Of a stretch of DNA of 64,000 nt, positions 47,740-58,700 are shown piece after piece. Source of the DNA: Rikenellaceae bacterium (GTDB lineage: Bacteria; Bacteroidota; Bacteroidia; Bacteroidales; Rikenellaceae); NCBI GenBank assembly GCA_017936385.1, contig JAGBFQ010000023.1, forward strand, positions 1 to 64,000. The letters are read 5' to 3'. The stretch's first letter is position 1. The number at the start of each line of letters is the position of its first letter. Position numbers and translations under genes: made by a program. Below the pieces are notes generated by a model. The model was given only the letters and a program-made list of their open reading frames with translations, did not search any database and was not told the origin of the DNA.

Positions 47740-49563
47740 ATGTACACATCTCTTGAGCAATTTGTCGACCTGCTCGCCGAGCGCGGAGAGTTGGTCGAGG
47801 TGGGCGCACAGGTCGACCCATACTTAGAAATACGCGAAATCGCCGACCGCATGAGCAAAGCGCCCAACGGTGGAAAAGCATTATTGTTCCGCAATACGGG
47901 CACGGAGTTTCCGTTGTTAATCAACATGTTCGGTTCGGAGCGACGCATGGCACTTGCTTTGGGTGCCGAATCGCTCGACGCCATACCCGAGCGCATTGAC
48001 TCGGTGGTTCGCGCCGTGCTATCACCCCGTGTTGGGCTGTGGCAGAAAGCCCAAACCGCTCTGCAAGCCACGCGATGGCTTCCACGCAAGAGTCGCCGAC
48101 GCGGAGCCTGTCAGCAAGTGGTGTGGACGGGTAACGAAATTGACCTCGGACGTCTTCCCATACTTTTCTCGGCACCGTGCGACGGAGGGCGTTTCATAAC
48201 CCTGCCGATGGTCAATACCGTCGACCCCGCAACGGGTGTTCGCAACGTGGGAATGTACCGCATGCAGGTGATGGACCGCAACACAACGGCCATGCACTGG
48301 CAGATTCACAAGACAGGCGAAAGACACTACAGAGCCTATCAACAAGCGGGGACTCGTCGTATGCCCGTATCGGTGTGTCTGGGTGGCGACCCTGCCTATA
48401 CGTTTGCAGCCACAGCACCCATGCCCGACGGAATGGATGAGTATCTGTTGGCCGGTTTCCTGCGCGGCAAACCTGTCAAATTAGTAAAGTGTCTGACCAA
48501 CGACATTTACGTTCCCGAGGATTGTGATTTCGTCATCGAGGGATGGGTCGACACCACCGAAGAGAAGGTTGTCGAAGGTCCGTTTGGCGACCACACGGGT
48601 TTCTATTCGCTCGAAGACCGCTACCCTCTGTTCCACGTAACGGCCATCACCCACCACAGGGGAGCAATCTACCCTGCGACCATCGTTGGTGTACCACCCA
48701 TGGAGGACGCCTACATAGCCAAGGCGAGCGAGCGAATTTTCCTCGCACCGATACGACTTGTGATGCAACCCGAGATACGCGACATGTGGATGCCCGAGGC
48801 GGGAGTGGCTCACAACCTCGCCGTGGTATCCATTGCCGAAAGCTATGCAGGTCAGGCTCGCAAGGTGGGATTTTCGCTTTTGGGTGCAGGGCAGATGATG
48901 TTCACCAAATATTTGGCCGTAGTACCCGAAACAGTGGCCGTGCACGACATCGAGGCTTTGGCCGAGCGCCTGCGCCGAATGGACGTGACGCAGGATATTC
49001 AACGCGCTTCGGGTGTCTACGATGCGCTGGACCACGCAACAGCAACCCCCGGCGTGGGTGGAAAACTTGTGGCCGACCTGACCATCGAGCGCGGTGAACG
49101 TCCCGTGGTGCTGCCCCGCGAGTGGACTCTCTGCGGAGGAGTCGAGAGTGTGGATTGCTCATTGGCCGAACAATGGAGCGTACTGATTGTGCGTGCGCCC
49201 TACGGCACGGAGGTGAATGTCGAGAGTCTGCTCAAATGCAACAATGTAAAAATAAACTTCGTAGCCTTGTTTGACAGTGCGACCGAAGGATTAACCCCTT
49301 CCGACCTATTGTGGATAGCCTGTGGCGACACGGAACCCGAACGCGACGTGCACATCGCAGGAGCGACAATGATTCTGGATTGCCGCACAAAAGTGGGAAC
49401 AAAAGGTGCACCCGTGCGTTTCCCCAACATCGTAACCTCGGACGAACAGACGCGCCGAAAGGTTGACAGCCGCTGGGAGGAGTACGGCATAGGAGAACAC
49501 CTACCCTCACCCTCGGACCGCTTAGCGGCATTGGTATATTCGTCTAAAGCTACGGTCGAATGA
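47740..49563 (+). CDS. UbiD-family decarboxylase
   Basis: A 607-residue member of the UbiD family, enzymes that (de)carboxylate aromatic or unsaturated acids with prenylated FMN. The ATG at 47740 (MYTSLEQFVDLLAERGELVEV) is the family start; the frame before it is not protein-like. The active-site region VEGPFGDHTGFYS lies at about residues 279-291, with MVNTVDPATGVRNVGMYRMQV and the KINFVALFD part later. In Bacteroidota, UbiD homologues act in menaquinone formation by some routes; substrate not provable here. It overlaps the next gene by 4 bp. The partner prenyltransferase UbiX is not in the window. Confidence 0.93.
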   Translation: MYTSLEQFVDLLAERGELVEVGAQVDPYLEIREIADRMSKAPNGGKALLFRNTGTEFPLLINMFGSERRMALALGAESLDAIPERIDSVVRAVLSPRVGLWQKAQTALQATRWLPRKSRRRGACQQVVWTGNEIDLGRLPILFSAPCDGGRFITLPMVNTVDPATGVRNVGMYRMQVMDRNTTAMHWQIHKTGERHYRAYQQAGTRRMPVSVCLGGDPAYTFAATAPMPDGMDEYLLAGFLRGKPVKLVKCLTNDIYVPEDCDFVIEGWVDTTEEKVVEGPFGDHTGFYSLEDRYPLFHVTAITHHRGAIYPATIVGVPPMEDAYIAKASERIFLAPIRLVMQPEIRDMWMPEAGVAHNLAVVSIAESYAGQARKVGFSLLGAGQMMFTKYLAVVPETVAVHDIEALAERLRRMDVTQDIQRASGVYDALDHATATPGVGGKLVADLTIERGERPVVLPREWTLCGGVESVDCSLAEQWSVLIVRAPYGTEVNVESLLKCNNVKINFVALFDSATEGLTPSDLLWIACGDTEPERDVHIAGATMILDCRTKVGTKGAPVRFPNIVTSDEQTRRKVDSRWEEYGIGEHLPSPSDRLAALVYSSKATVE

Positions 49564-50648
49564 GATTGCTGACGCCCAAAGAGCTAAAGGCCGCGTTATG
49601 GCTGTTGCCGTTGTTGATTGCGGGGTGTTACGTGGCTTGGCGAGCCTCATACCCAACGGTGAGCGACGAGCAGATTGCCACACTCGAGGCTGTGGTGGAC
49701 ACTCTTGCCGAACGACACCCCGAATTACGGGAGTTTGACCCCAACACGGTGGAGTTCTTCGACTTGTGCCGCATGGGATTCACACGCAGCGAAGCTCTGA
49801 GCATCATCAAGTACAGAGAGCGTGGCAAGGTTTTCGAGATTCCCGAGGATTTTGCATCGTGCTACGCCGTCGACGAGAGCACTTACAACGTCCTGCGACC
49901 CTACATCCGCATCGGCAGCGAGTACGCCCTTAAACCACACGCCAAACAATCCGATTCGAAACCGATACGCAACGCGCACACTCGACGCACCCACAATCCA
50001 ATTGAGATGTTTGAGTTTATGCCCGACACGGCGGGGATTGCAACCTTCGTTCGATTGGGATTCTCGACGCGTCAAGCCGAGGTCATCATCAACTACCGCA
50101 CGGAGTGTGGCGGCTTCCACTCGGCCGAGGAGTTCGAACGTTGCTACGTGGTATCGGAAAGTGCCGCCATACGGTTACGACCCTACGCCGTGTATGCTCC
50201 ACGACCCGCGACCGAGGTGCATTCGAAGGTGGATATTAACACAGCCGACTCGGCCACACTATGCAGCGTCGTGGGAATCGGCCCTGCCAGCGCAGCAGCC
50301 ATCATAGAGTATCGACAACGACTCGGCGGATACCACTCGGTGGAGCAATTAGCCGAGATTCCGCAGGTCACGGAGCGCAATTTCGAAAGAATTTTATCAC
50401 AAATTTGGTGTGATAGTTGCAAAATTCAAAAAATTGATATTAACTTTGCGCCCGCTAAGGAGTTGATGCGACACCCGTATCTCGCCCCGAAGCAAGTAAG
50501 AAAACTACTGAAAGAAAGGCAATTGAAAGGAGGTTGGTGTACTCGGGAGGATTTTAACTGCAACAAAATCTTAGACCAAGAACTAAAGGCGAAACTCGCC
50601 CCGTACCTCATTTTCAGGTGCGAAACCAACAACCAAACCGAATTTTAA
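49560..50648 (+). CDS. helix-hairpin-helix (ComEA-like) protein
   Basis: A 362-residue protein with an N-terminal membrane anchor (about 11-27) and four helix-hairpin-helix type segments (about 63-110, 148-200, 220-268 and 288-350). The third, VDINTADSATLCSVVGIGPASAAAIIEYR, is the clearest and resembles the ComEA/PF12836 DNA-binding repeat. The repeats make DNA binding likely; family members elsewhere support DNA uptake, but most Bacteroidota copies are uncharacterised. ATGA overlap with the UbiD-family gene implies co-transcription. Confidence 0.85.
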   Translation: MRLLTPKELKAALWLLPLLIAGCYVAWRASYPTVSDEQIATLEAVVDTLAERHPELREFDPNTVEFFDLCRMGFTRSEALSIIKYRERGKVFEIPEDFASCYAVDESTYNVLRPYIRIGSEYALKPHAKQSDSKPIRNAHTRRTHNPIEMFEFMPDTAGIATFVRLGFSTRQAEVIINYRTECGGFHSAEEFERCYVVSESAAIRLRPYAVYAPRPATEVHSKVDINTADSATLCSVVGIGPASAAAIIEYRQRLGGYHSVEQLAEIPQVTERNFERILSQIWCDSCKIQKIDINFAPAKELMRHPYLAPKQVRKLLKERQLKGGWCTREDFNCNKILDQELKAKLAPYLIFRCETNNQTEF

Positions 50649-50673
50649 TTAACTTTATAAAAAATTTACAACC

Positions 50674-50865
50674 ATGATTATTATGCCTATCAAAGAGGGC
50701 GAGAACATCGAGCGCGCTCTCAAGAAATTCAAACGTAAATACGAGCGTACCGGCGTTCTCAAAGAGTTGCGTCGTCGTCAGTACTTTACCAAACCTTCGA
50801 TTGCAAAACGTGACGCTATGATGCACGCTGTTTACGTTGAGCAACTGCACCGCGAGGAGGAGTAA
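50674..50865 (+). CDS. rpsU: 30S ribosomal protein S21
   Basis: S21 (63 residues), a small-subunit protein near the anti-Shine-Dalgarno region. It begins MIIMPIKEGENIERALKKFKRKYERTGVLKELR, the standard family pattern, with a shorter C-terminus than in E. coli. In Bacteroidota, S21 has been linked to how the ribosome hides its anti-Shine-Dalgarno sequence and to autoregulation. It follows the HhH gene by 25 bp and is followed by a terminator. Confidence 0.97.
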   Translation: MIIMPIKEGENIERALKKFKRKYERTGVLKELRRRQYFTKPSIAKRDAMMHAVYVEQLHREEE

Positions 50866-50890
50866 TTCTGACATTGCTCAAAGAAAAACA

Positions 50891-50939
50891 CACGGGGCTG
50901 TCCGACAAATTATGTTGTGACAGCCCCGTGCATTTTTTT
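50891..50939 (+). terminator. terminator after rpsU
   Basis: CACGGGGCTGTC (50891-50902) pairs with GACAGCCCCGTG (50919-50930), followed by seven T. The TTTG at its end is also the -33 box of the aroQ promoter. Confidence 0.9.
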
Positions 50940-50967
50940 GATTTTATATTAATAATATGTATTTTTG
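50937..50967 (+). promoter_or_regulatory. promoter of aroQ operon
   Basis: TTTG (50937-50940), 19 bp and TATTTTTG (50960-50967). The -33 box is the last part of the rpsU terminator T-run. Leader about 20 nt. Confidence 0.75.
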
Positions 50968-50991
50968 TAGGGTAATTACAACAAAGAATCT

Positions 50992-51417
50992 ATGAATATT
51001 CTGATTGTTAACGGACCAAACCTCAACCTGCTCGGGACACGCGAACCCGCCATCTATGGCGATAACTCGTTCGAGAGCTACCTGAACGGCACTCTGCGAC
51101 CCACTTTCGAAGGCACATGCCAACTGGATTACTACCAATCCAACGTCGAGGGCGAAATCATCAACGCCCTGCACGCAGCCATCGGACACTACGACGGCGT
51201 GGTTATCAACGCCGGAGCATACACCCACACCTCGGTGGCTATCGCCGACGCCATCAAAGCTATCGGCCTGCCCGTGGTGGAGGTTCACATCTCGAATGTG
51301 TGCAAACGCGAAGCCTTCCGACACACCTCATTTTTGACCCCCGTGTGCGTGGGCGCAATCATGGGGTTCGGCATGGACTCTTACAGACTCGGCATCGAGG
51401 CGTTGCTCAAAATGTAA
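50992..51417 (+). CDS. aroQ: 3-dehydroquinate dehydratase, type II
   Basis: Third step of the shikimate pathway (141 residues, dodecamer-forming family). The start MNILIVNGPNLNLLGTREPAIYG contains the catalytic Arg/Tyr loop, followed by YYQSNVEGEIINALHAA, VINAGAYTHTSVAIADA and VEVHISNVCKREAFRH with the conserved HISN. First gene of an operon with a flippase and an AsmA-like protein, a mixture without clear pathway link. Confidence 0.97.
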   Translation: MNILIVNGPNLNLLGTREPAIYGDNSFESYLNGTLRPTFEGTCQLDYYQSNVEGEIINALHAAIGHYDGVVINAGAYTHTSVAIADAIKAIGLPVVEVHISNVCKREAFRHTSFLTPVCVGAIMGFGMDSYRLGIEALLKM

Positions 51418-51429
51418 ACATCACGCACC

Positions 51430-52863
51430 ATGCAGCTGCAAACCAAGGTAATACGTGGATTTGGATGGACGGCGGCCGAGAAAATCGGTTCGGCGCTGTT
51501 CCAAATCGTCGTTTCCATCGTGGTCATCAACCGAATCGTTCCGGACGACACCATGATGGTAGCCATCATTGCAGCCATTATTGCCGTACTCAATACGTTT
51601 GTCGACAGCGGATTCTCGCAAACGCTTATTCGACGACTGGATGCCACGGAACGCGACTTCTCGTCGGTGTTCTTTTTCAACATGGCGGTGGCCGTAGCGT
51701 TGTATGTGGCCTTGGTGGCATGTTCGGGAGCGATTGCACGCCTATACGGTGTCGAAATGCTGAAGAATATCGGCCCCGTGATGTTTTTGCTCATTCCGCT
51801 CAACGCATTGTGCATCATACAACAAACCATACTTTTCAAGGAGTTCAAATTCCGCCGCACCTCGAGCATAAACCTCGGAGCCAACATCTCGGGAGGAGTA
51901 GCTGCGGTCTGCCTGGCTGTGGCCGGTGCGGGCGTTTGGGCGCTGGTGGGACAACGACTGACGACACTTGTGGTTAAGGCCGTGGTGCTGTGGTTCTCGA
52001 CGGGGTGGCGACCTCGAATCGGCGAATTTTCGTGGAAAATCATCGCCGGCATGTACCGTTTCAGTAGCAAACTCTTCGCCACCGACCTAATCAACAACAC
52101 CTACAATAACCTGCCGACACTATTCATGGGCAAACTATTCCAGGGCGATTTGGGATTCTACAACCAGGCACAGAAACTCAAGGACACACCCGTAGTGGCT
52201 CTCACCAACACGGTCAACAGCGTGGGATTGCCCGCTCTGTCGAATCTGACCGACGAGAAATACACCGACGGATTGCGCAAACTGACTCAAATGTTGAGTT
52301 TTGCCATCTTCCCCGTCATGACAGGCCTCATAGCCACTGCCGACGACATCTTCGCATTGCTCATCAAACCCATCTGGCACCCTGCCGTTCCGTTGTTTAA
52401 AGTTTTGTGTTTGATGGGGTTGTTTTCGCCGCTGGCCGTGCTGTTCAACAACTCGATGAAGGCGCGCAGCAACGGCAATGTTATTGTCCGCATCGAGGTG
52501 ATTAAGAAGATTGTGGTAACTCTTATACTTGCTGCAACCATTCCACTCGGCGCCAAGGTCATTGCGTGGGGTCAGGTGGCCGTTGCACTGTTCGACATGT
52601 GCATCAATTTCGGAGCCAACCAACGCTACTCGGGTTACCGCTGGAGTGCATTGGCAGGCGACATTTTGCCCGTAGCAGCGCTTTGTGGCGGAATGTTTGC
52701 CGCAGTCGAGGGTGTGGATTTAATGCTGTGTGACATAGGGGTCGGAATACGATTGACTGCAAAAATTGCAACAGGAATTGCCGTCTACGCAGCAGGTGCG
52801 TGGGCGTGCCAACTCCGACAATGGCAGGAGCTACTCGGTGTCATCAATATGCGTAAAAAATAA
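51430..52863 (+). CDS. polysaccharide flippase (Wzx/MATE-like)
   Basis: A 477-residue membrane protein of the polysaccharide-transport (PST/Wzx, MOP) type, with about 13-14 hydrophobic helices. The N-terminal VIRGFGWTAAEKIGSALFQIVVSIVV and FVDSGFSQTLIRR are characteristic of this family, as is YRFSSKLFATDLINNTYNN in the middle loop. It likely flips lipid-linked glycans across the inner membrane. No glycosyltransferases are adjacent, so the substrate is unknown. It lies 12 bp after aroQ. Confidence 0.92.
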   Translation: MQLQTKVIRGFGWTAAEKIGSALFQIVVSIVVINRIVPDDTMMVAIIAAIIAVLNTFVDSGFSQTLIRRLDATERDFSSVFFFNMAVAVALYVALVACSGAIARLYGVEMLKNIGPVMFLLIPLNALCIIQQTILFKEFKFRRTSSINLGANISGGVAAVCLAVAGAGVWALVGQRLTTLVVKAVVLWFSTGWRPRIGEFSWKIIAGMYRFSSKLFATDLINNTYNNLPTLFMGKLFQGDLGFYNQAQKLKDTPVVALTNTVNSVGLPALSNLTDEKYTDGLRKLTQMLSFAIFPVMTGLIATADDIFALLIKPIWHPAVPLFKVLCLMGLFSPLAVLFNNSMKARSNGNVIVRIEVIKKIVVTLILAATIPLGAKVIAWGQVAVALFDMCINFGANQRYSGYRWSALAGDILPVAALCGGMFAAVEGVDLMLCDIGVGIRLTAKIATGIAVYAAGAWACQLRQWQELLGVINMRKK

Positions 52864-52875
52864 CAGTCCGTAGAT

Positions 52876-55509
52876 ATGAAAAAAGCTATCCAAATCATTC
52901 TGGTGACAGTATGCTGCGTATTTGGCCTACTGCTTGCCCTACCGCTTGTGCTTGTGGGACGTATCGAACCCATCATCAAGACCGAAGCCAACAAAATGCT
53001 CAACGCCAAGGTCGAGTTCGATAAGTTGAACATCAGCTTGTTGCGCAACTTCCCACGCGCATCGTTGGCTCTTGACGGCTTGTCGGTTGTCGGCGTCGAG
53101 GAGTTCGAAGGTGACACTCTGCTTTCAGCCGACCGAATCGCCGCTGCGGTGAATGTGATGTCGCTGTTTGGCGACGAGGGTTTTGAGGTGTCTAAGATTG
53201 AGCTGCGCACCCCGCGAATCTACGCTCTCAAACGTACCGATGGAGCCGTGAATTGGGACATTTTCAAGAGCACCGACACCGCCGAAGAGGAACAAGAGAG
53301 CGACACCACCGAGAGTTCGTTCCGCCTGTTACTGCGCGACGTTGCACTGCGTGACGGCCGCATCGCCTACATCGACGACTCGTCGAAGATGGTGCTGGCA
53401 GCCGACGACATCAACATCGCTCTGTCGGGCGATATGAGAGCAGCACAAACAGCCATTGACACTCGCTTGCAATTCGGCTCGCTGTACTTTGCAACCGACG
53501 GCAACACATTGCTCAACAACGTAAGTCTGGGACTCGATGCACGAATTAACGCCGACCTGGACAAGATGCGTTTTGAATTACAACAAAACACGCTGGCTAT
53601 CAACGATATTCGCCTTTCACTCGACGGTTGGGTAGAACTTCCCGAGCAGGCCATTGATATGGACCTGAAGTTGAGCACCAATCGAATTGATTTCAAGGAG
53701 TTGCTGTCACTCATTCCGGCAATCTACACCAATAGTTTCGACCAACTCTCGGCGTCGGGTGCTCTCCGTCTTGACGGCTGGGCCAAAGGTCGCATCGAGG
53801 GCGAAAGTTACCCTTCGTTTGCACTCAACGCCGCCATCGACAACGGAAGTTTCAAATATGCGTCGCTACCCAAAAGTGTTGACAACATACGTCTGCATGC
53901 GGCAGTCACAAATCCCGGAGGTTCGCTCGACCGCACGGTGATTGACGTGGCCGACATGGGGCTCTCGATTGCAGGACAGAGTCTGAGCGGTAAACTGCAC
54001 GCCACCAATCCGCTAAGCGACATATCGTTCGACGCCGTGGTGGATGGCACCCTCAATCTGGGTGGTATAGGCGAGGTCTACCCTCTACCCGACTCGGTCG
54101 CTCTCAGCGGAACGGTTACAGCCAACATCGCTGTGGCCGCACGTATGTCGGATATCGAAAAGGAGCGTTACGAAAGCATCAATGCACGCGGCGACATTGC
54201 TATTTCGGGCGTGGATGCCCGTTTGAGCGGTCTTCCCGAGGTTAAAATCTCGCAGGCTCAAGCCTCGGTCAGCCCCAAAGCACTCTCTCTCGGCAGATTC
54301 GACGCCACCGTGGGACAAAGCGACATTGCGGCGTCGGGAAATCTGCATGGCTATCTGGGTTATCTGCTCCGTGGCGACAAACTTACAGGTAATCTGCACG
54401 TCAAATCCCGACTGCTCAACCTCAACGAGTTGATGAGCCCATCGGACGACGTCCAAGAGGCCGAAGACGATTCGACCTCCATGTCGGCACCGCGGATTCC
54501 CGAAAATCTCGACCTGGCACTGACCATCGACCTGCGCAAGATTCTGTTCCAACAAATGACGCTCGAAAACCTCACGGGCAAAGCCACCATCCGAAACCAA
54601 AAGCTTTCGATGCCTAAGTTGACCTTCGAAGCCCTGGGTGGCAAAATCACCGCCTCGGCAAGCTATGCCACACCCACCGCCGAGCCTGACGTGACAGCAA
54701 GTGCGTCGATTCAAAACGCCTCGTTCGCTCGCACGTTCAACGAGTTGGAGATGATACGAAAGTTGGTTCCGCTGTTCGAGAAAACGGGCGGCAACTACTC
54801 GATGTCGCTCGACTTGTCAACCCGCATGAGTGAATCAATGGATATACAATACCCCACATTGCAGGCTTCGGGCGAAATTCGCTCCGAGAATATCCAGTTG
54901 CAAAACATGGAGGTGTTCGGATTGTTATCTACCGCACTCAAAAACGACTCATTCAAAAATATTCAAGCACGAAACGTGCGCGTAGCCTTCACCGTCAAAG
55001 ACGGACGACTCGCCACCAAACCCTTCGACTTGAAACTCGGCTCGGCAAACCTCAATCTCAGTGGCAGCACCGGACTCGACCAAAGCATAGACTACACGGC
55101 TATGGTGTCGCTACCCGAGGGTACAGCCGGCGGATATATCAAACGTATACCGGTCGAAATCGGCGGCACTTTCACCAAGCCCACCGTCCGCTTGGGAGTT
55201 GAACAGATGGCCGGCGACGCACTCAAACAGGCTATTGGCAGTGGTTTACAACAGGTCATGGGTAGCAAGGCTCCAGCCGAAATGAACAAAACCGCCGTAT
55301 CGCAAACACTGCTTGACGAGGCCAAGGCCGCAGGCGACAAACTCATCGAAACAGCCCGCAAAGAGGGTCAGAAATTGATTGACAAGGCTTCGTCACCGCT
55401 GTCGAAACTCGCCGCCGAGAAAAGTGCCGAACTGCTTATCAAAACAGCCGAAAAGCAAGCAGCCAAACTCATCGACCAAGCTCAAGCCAAAATCGACGCC
55501 CAAAAGTAA
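52876..55509 (+). CDS. AsmA-family envelope protein
   Basis: An 877-residue AsmA-like protein. An N-terminal membrane helix (about 5-30) is followed by a long beta-rich periplasmic region of the repeating-groove type (KVEFDKLNISLLRNFPRASLALDGLSV at the start; the AsmA C-terminal block around residues 640-790). The last about 70 residues are Ala/Lys-rich helical repeats (TARKEGQKLIDKAS, KTAEKQAAKLIDQAQAK). Family members are implicated in lipid transport between membranes and outer-membrane assembly. It lies 12 bp after the flippase, and a terminator follows. Confidence 0.9.
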   Translation: MKKAIQIILVTVCCVFGLLLALPLVLVGRIEPIIKTEANKMLNAKVEFDKLNISLLRNFPRASLALDGLSVVGVEEFEGDTLLSADRIAAAVNVMSLFGDEGFEVSKIELRTPRIYALKRTDGAVNWDIFKSTDTAEEEQESDTTESSFRLLLRDVALRDGRIAYIDDSSKMVLAADDINIALSGDMRAAQTAIDTRLQFGSLYFATDGNTLLNNVSLGLDARINADLDKMRFELQQNTLAINDIRLSLDGWVELPEQAIDMDLKLSTNRIDFKELLSLIPAIYTNSFDQLSASGALRLDGWAKGRIEGESYPSFALNAAIDNGSFKYASLPKSVDNIRLHAAVTNPGGSLDRTVIDVADMGLSIAGQSLSGKLHATNPLSDISFDAVVDGTLNLGGIGEVYPLPDSVALSGTVTANIAVAARMSDIEKERYESINARGDIAISGVDARLSGLPEVKISQAQASVSPKALSLGRFDATVGQSDIAASGNLHGYLGYLLRGDKLTGNLHVKSRLLNLNELMSPSDDVQEAEDDSTSMSAPRIPENLDLALTIDLRKILFQQMTLENLTGKATIRNQKLSMPKLTFEALGGKITASASYATPTAEPDVTASASIQNASFARTFNELEMIRKLVPLFEKTGGNYSMSLDLSTRMSESMDIQYPTLQASGEIRSENIQLQNMEVFGLLSTALKNDSFKNIQARNVRVAFTVKDGRLATKPFDLKLGSANLNLSGSTGLDQSIDYTAMVSLPEGTAGGYIKRIPVEIGGTFTKPTVRLGVEQMAGDALKQAIGSGLQQVMGSKAPAEMNKTAVSQTLLDEAKAAGDKLIETARKEGQKLIDKASSPLSKLAAEKSAELLIKTAEKQAAKLIDQAQAKIDAQK

Positions 55510-55529
55510 AATGACATTTTTAAGCCACG

Positions 55530-55575
55530 CATCGGCGGGACCAAACAGATGGTTTTCCGCCGATGTTTTGTTTTG
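55530..55575 (+). terminator. terminator after the AsmA gene
   Basis: CATCGGCGG (55530-55538) pairs with CCGCCGATG (55557-55565), followed by ttttgttttg. Confidence 0.8.
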
Positions 55576-55618
55576 TAACGACTCAAATACACGCAAAAGT
55601 AAAAAAAGATGTATTTTT

Positions 55619-55650
55619 TTTGTTTTATAAGTATATTTTACTTACTTTTA
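55619..55650 (+). promoter_or_regulatory. promoter of surface lipoprotein A
   Basis: TTTG (55619-55622), 20 bp and TACTTTTA (55643-55650), last base off consensus. Leader about 60 nt before the ATG at 55717. Confidence 0.6.
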
Positions 55651-55716
55651 CGGAAATTTTGTAAGCATCAAAAGGCAAAAAGCAATACAAAACAAATAAT
55701 TTTAACTAACCACATT

Positions 55717-58700
55717 ATGAAAAAAGTCTTACTTTCACTTGCAGTCGCAGCCATGATGATGTCTGCCTGCACGCAGGATGTCGCCGAACCTAATGGTGAC
55801 ATTACCGCAACCTTAAACGGCAACGTTGGCGTTACAGCCGCCATGTCCGAGAGCACTCGTACCTCAATGACGGCAAACGAAAATGGCGCTTTGGCCGTTG
55901 CTTGGGTCGCAGGAGACGCCATAGGTCTGTCGGCCAACGACGCAACCGCAACCTTGGGCACCAACGTTAAGTACACCGCCAACTCGTCGGCAACCAGCAC
56001 CACATTCAACTGCGCCGACGCAACTCCTATCAAATGGGGCGAGGGCAATCACACTTTCTACGCCTACTACCCCTACACCGAGGAAGGTAGCGACTACACA
56101 GCCGTTCCCGCATCGGTTCCCGCCGTTCAAGAGCAATCGGCCGCAGGTAACACCGACCACTTGCAACCCTACGCATTCTTGTACGCTCCTCTGAGCACCG
56201 CGATTACTCAAAACAGTTGCATCGACCTGCAATTCAAGAGCGCATTCTCGGTTTTGGAGCTGAACGTCTGCACCGAATCTGAAGAACTTGCTTGCGAGAG
56301 TCTGATTTTCCGCGCTAAGGACGAGAACGAAATCGTTTCGGCCGATGGCATTAAGGTCAATCTGGCTGACGGCTCGCTCGACTACACCTCGGCAACCACC
56401 AGCAACCAAATTCAAGTCAACCTCGGCGAAAACATTGTACTGACCAAAGACGCGGCTCAAAAAATCTATATGATTATCACTCCCGGTCACGCAGGCAAAC
56501 AATTCCAAGCTATCGCCGTTGTGAATGGCAAAGAGATTGTTTTGGACGAGATGGGTGTACCCGAGACCGGTATTCCCGCAGGTCGCAAAGCTGTATTGTC
56601 GCTGAATATTCCCGTTCTCGAATACGAAACTGTCAACCTGAACGCTGACGGCACAACCGCCAACACTTACATCGTTCCCGCCGTAGGTACTTACTCGTTC
56701 AAAGCAACGGTTAAAGGTAACGGTTATACCGGCGCTATCACTTCGGGCCGTTATGGCAACGCTGCCGAGGTTCACACTTTCGTTAACGGCGCTGCTGGTG
56801 TAAACCAAACTTCGGTTGACCTGGCTCCCGCATCGGCAGAGGTTCTGTGGTTCCAAGCATGGTGCCCCGACATCAAAGTTTATGAGAAAACCTGCCCCAT
56901 CATTCCCGAGTCGGTTGTTCTGACAGAGGAGGGTAACGTAGAGTTCACTACTACCTCTAAATTCATCCCCGGTAACGCCGTTATCGCAGTTAAAGATGCT
57001 ACCGGTAAGATTATTTGGAGCTGGCAAATTTGGTTGTCGGAGGGTTACGACCCCGCAACCACCGGCATCAACATGGGTGTTAACGACATCGTAATGATGG
57101 ACCGTAACATCGGTGCTAACATCAGCAACGAAAATGGTGTAAGCGATGGTTGGCAAGCAGCTCAAGCCGTTGGTATGTTGTACCAACACGGTCGTAAAGA
57201 CCCGTTCCCCGGCCCGCTCGATATCGCAAAAGATTGCAGCGACGGTAACCGTGGTGGCGTAGGTTATGGTGCAATGACTCCTGACGGTGTTCTGATGTAT
57301 GGCTCGAATGGTCAAGGTGGCCAAAACGAGGACGGTGGTTACACCTATATCGCTGCTACCGACTATCTGCACGGTTTGGTACAAGACGCAGGTCTGTCGG
57401 GTGACTGGACTTATGCTGACGCTGTTGCTTATGCAAACGCTAACCCCCACCGCCTGATTCACAACCGCGACCGTGCTGGCAACAACTACCCCTATGACTG
57501 GTGGGGTAAACGTGGCGATGAGGCTAATAAACAACTGTTCTACTACTGGGGTGGTCCCGAAGTATGGCCTACTTGCGCTACTGTAACCAAGACTATCTAT
57601 GACCCGTGTCCTGCTGGTTGGGTTGTTCCCGGCATCGACTTCGGTACTACTATCTCGAAAGAGTCGACTATCACCGCCGTTAACTATGGTTGGAATGTAA
57701 CTCTGCCTTCGGGCCAAACTGCATACTTCCCCCACACCGGTACACGTTGGGGTGACGCTACCAATTTCCAACAATGCAACAAACTGGGTGCATATTGGGT
57801 GAACGCTATTGGTGACAACGCTTGCGGTGCCATGAACTTTGTAGACAATGGCGATGGTTTCGTGGGTGTTGCAAGCATCAATGGTTCGGCTCAAGAGTAC
57901 GAGGGCAACAACGCTCTGTCAATGGGTATCTCGACCCGCGCAATCCGTTGCGTAAAAGCTAAAGCCAGCTCGACTCCCGTAGTTCCCGAGCCTCCCGTGG
58001 CTGACGATGGTTATGTTAACCTGAGCGCAAATGGAACCGCTAACACCTACGTTGCAAATGCTGCTGGAACCAAATTCAAATTCAAAGCTACCGTCAAAGG
58101 TAACGGCTACGACCCCATCACCGGCGCTCCCGCCGAGGCTATCAACTTGGAAGGTGCTAACGCCTACATCTTCTGGGGCTTCAAGAAAACAACCTCGGAC
58201 GGCGCAGACAACACCGGTCTGAATATTAGCGTTCTGCGCGAAAGCGTAGCAATCGATGGCGACTACATCACCTTCGAGACTCCCGAAAACATGCAAGATG
58301 GTAACGTCGGAATCGCAGTAGCAGACGCAAACGGCAACATCATGTGGAGCTGGCACATCTGGTGCGTTCAAGGTTACGACTATGTGGCAAGCGCAGTGGA
58401 CGTGACCACTCACGGCATGAGCTACAAAATTATGGACCGTAACCTTGGTGCATTCTGCAACCCCGCAGCTCTGGCATCGCCCACCGAGGACGACTACGCA
58501 TTTGCACACGGTATGTACTACCAATGGGGACGCAAAGACCCGTTCCTCTGCGGTGGAACCCAACGTTCGCCCGGCACTTGGTTCGACTTTATCAAAAACG
58601 GCCAATTGGTTAAAGGCCCGACTTTCACCACCGTTGGCAACGCAGCTTACCAATACAGCGAGCTCATCGCTCCTCACGGTCTGACCGACTTCAACGCGAT

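Noticed and set aside
55864..57894. Long minus-strand frames opposite lipoproteins A and B (also 57919-59313 and 60039-61895)
   Set aside because: Antisense shadows of the modules; translations are Val/Cys/Gly-rich without domains, and the plus-strand lipoproteins are well supported.
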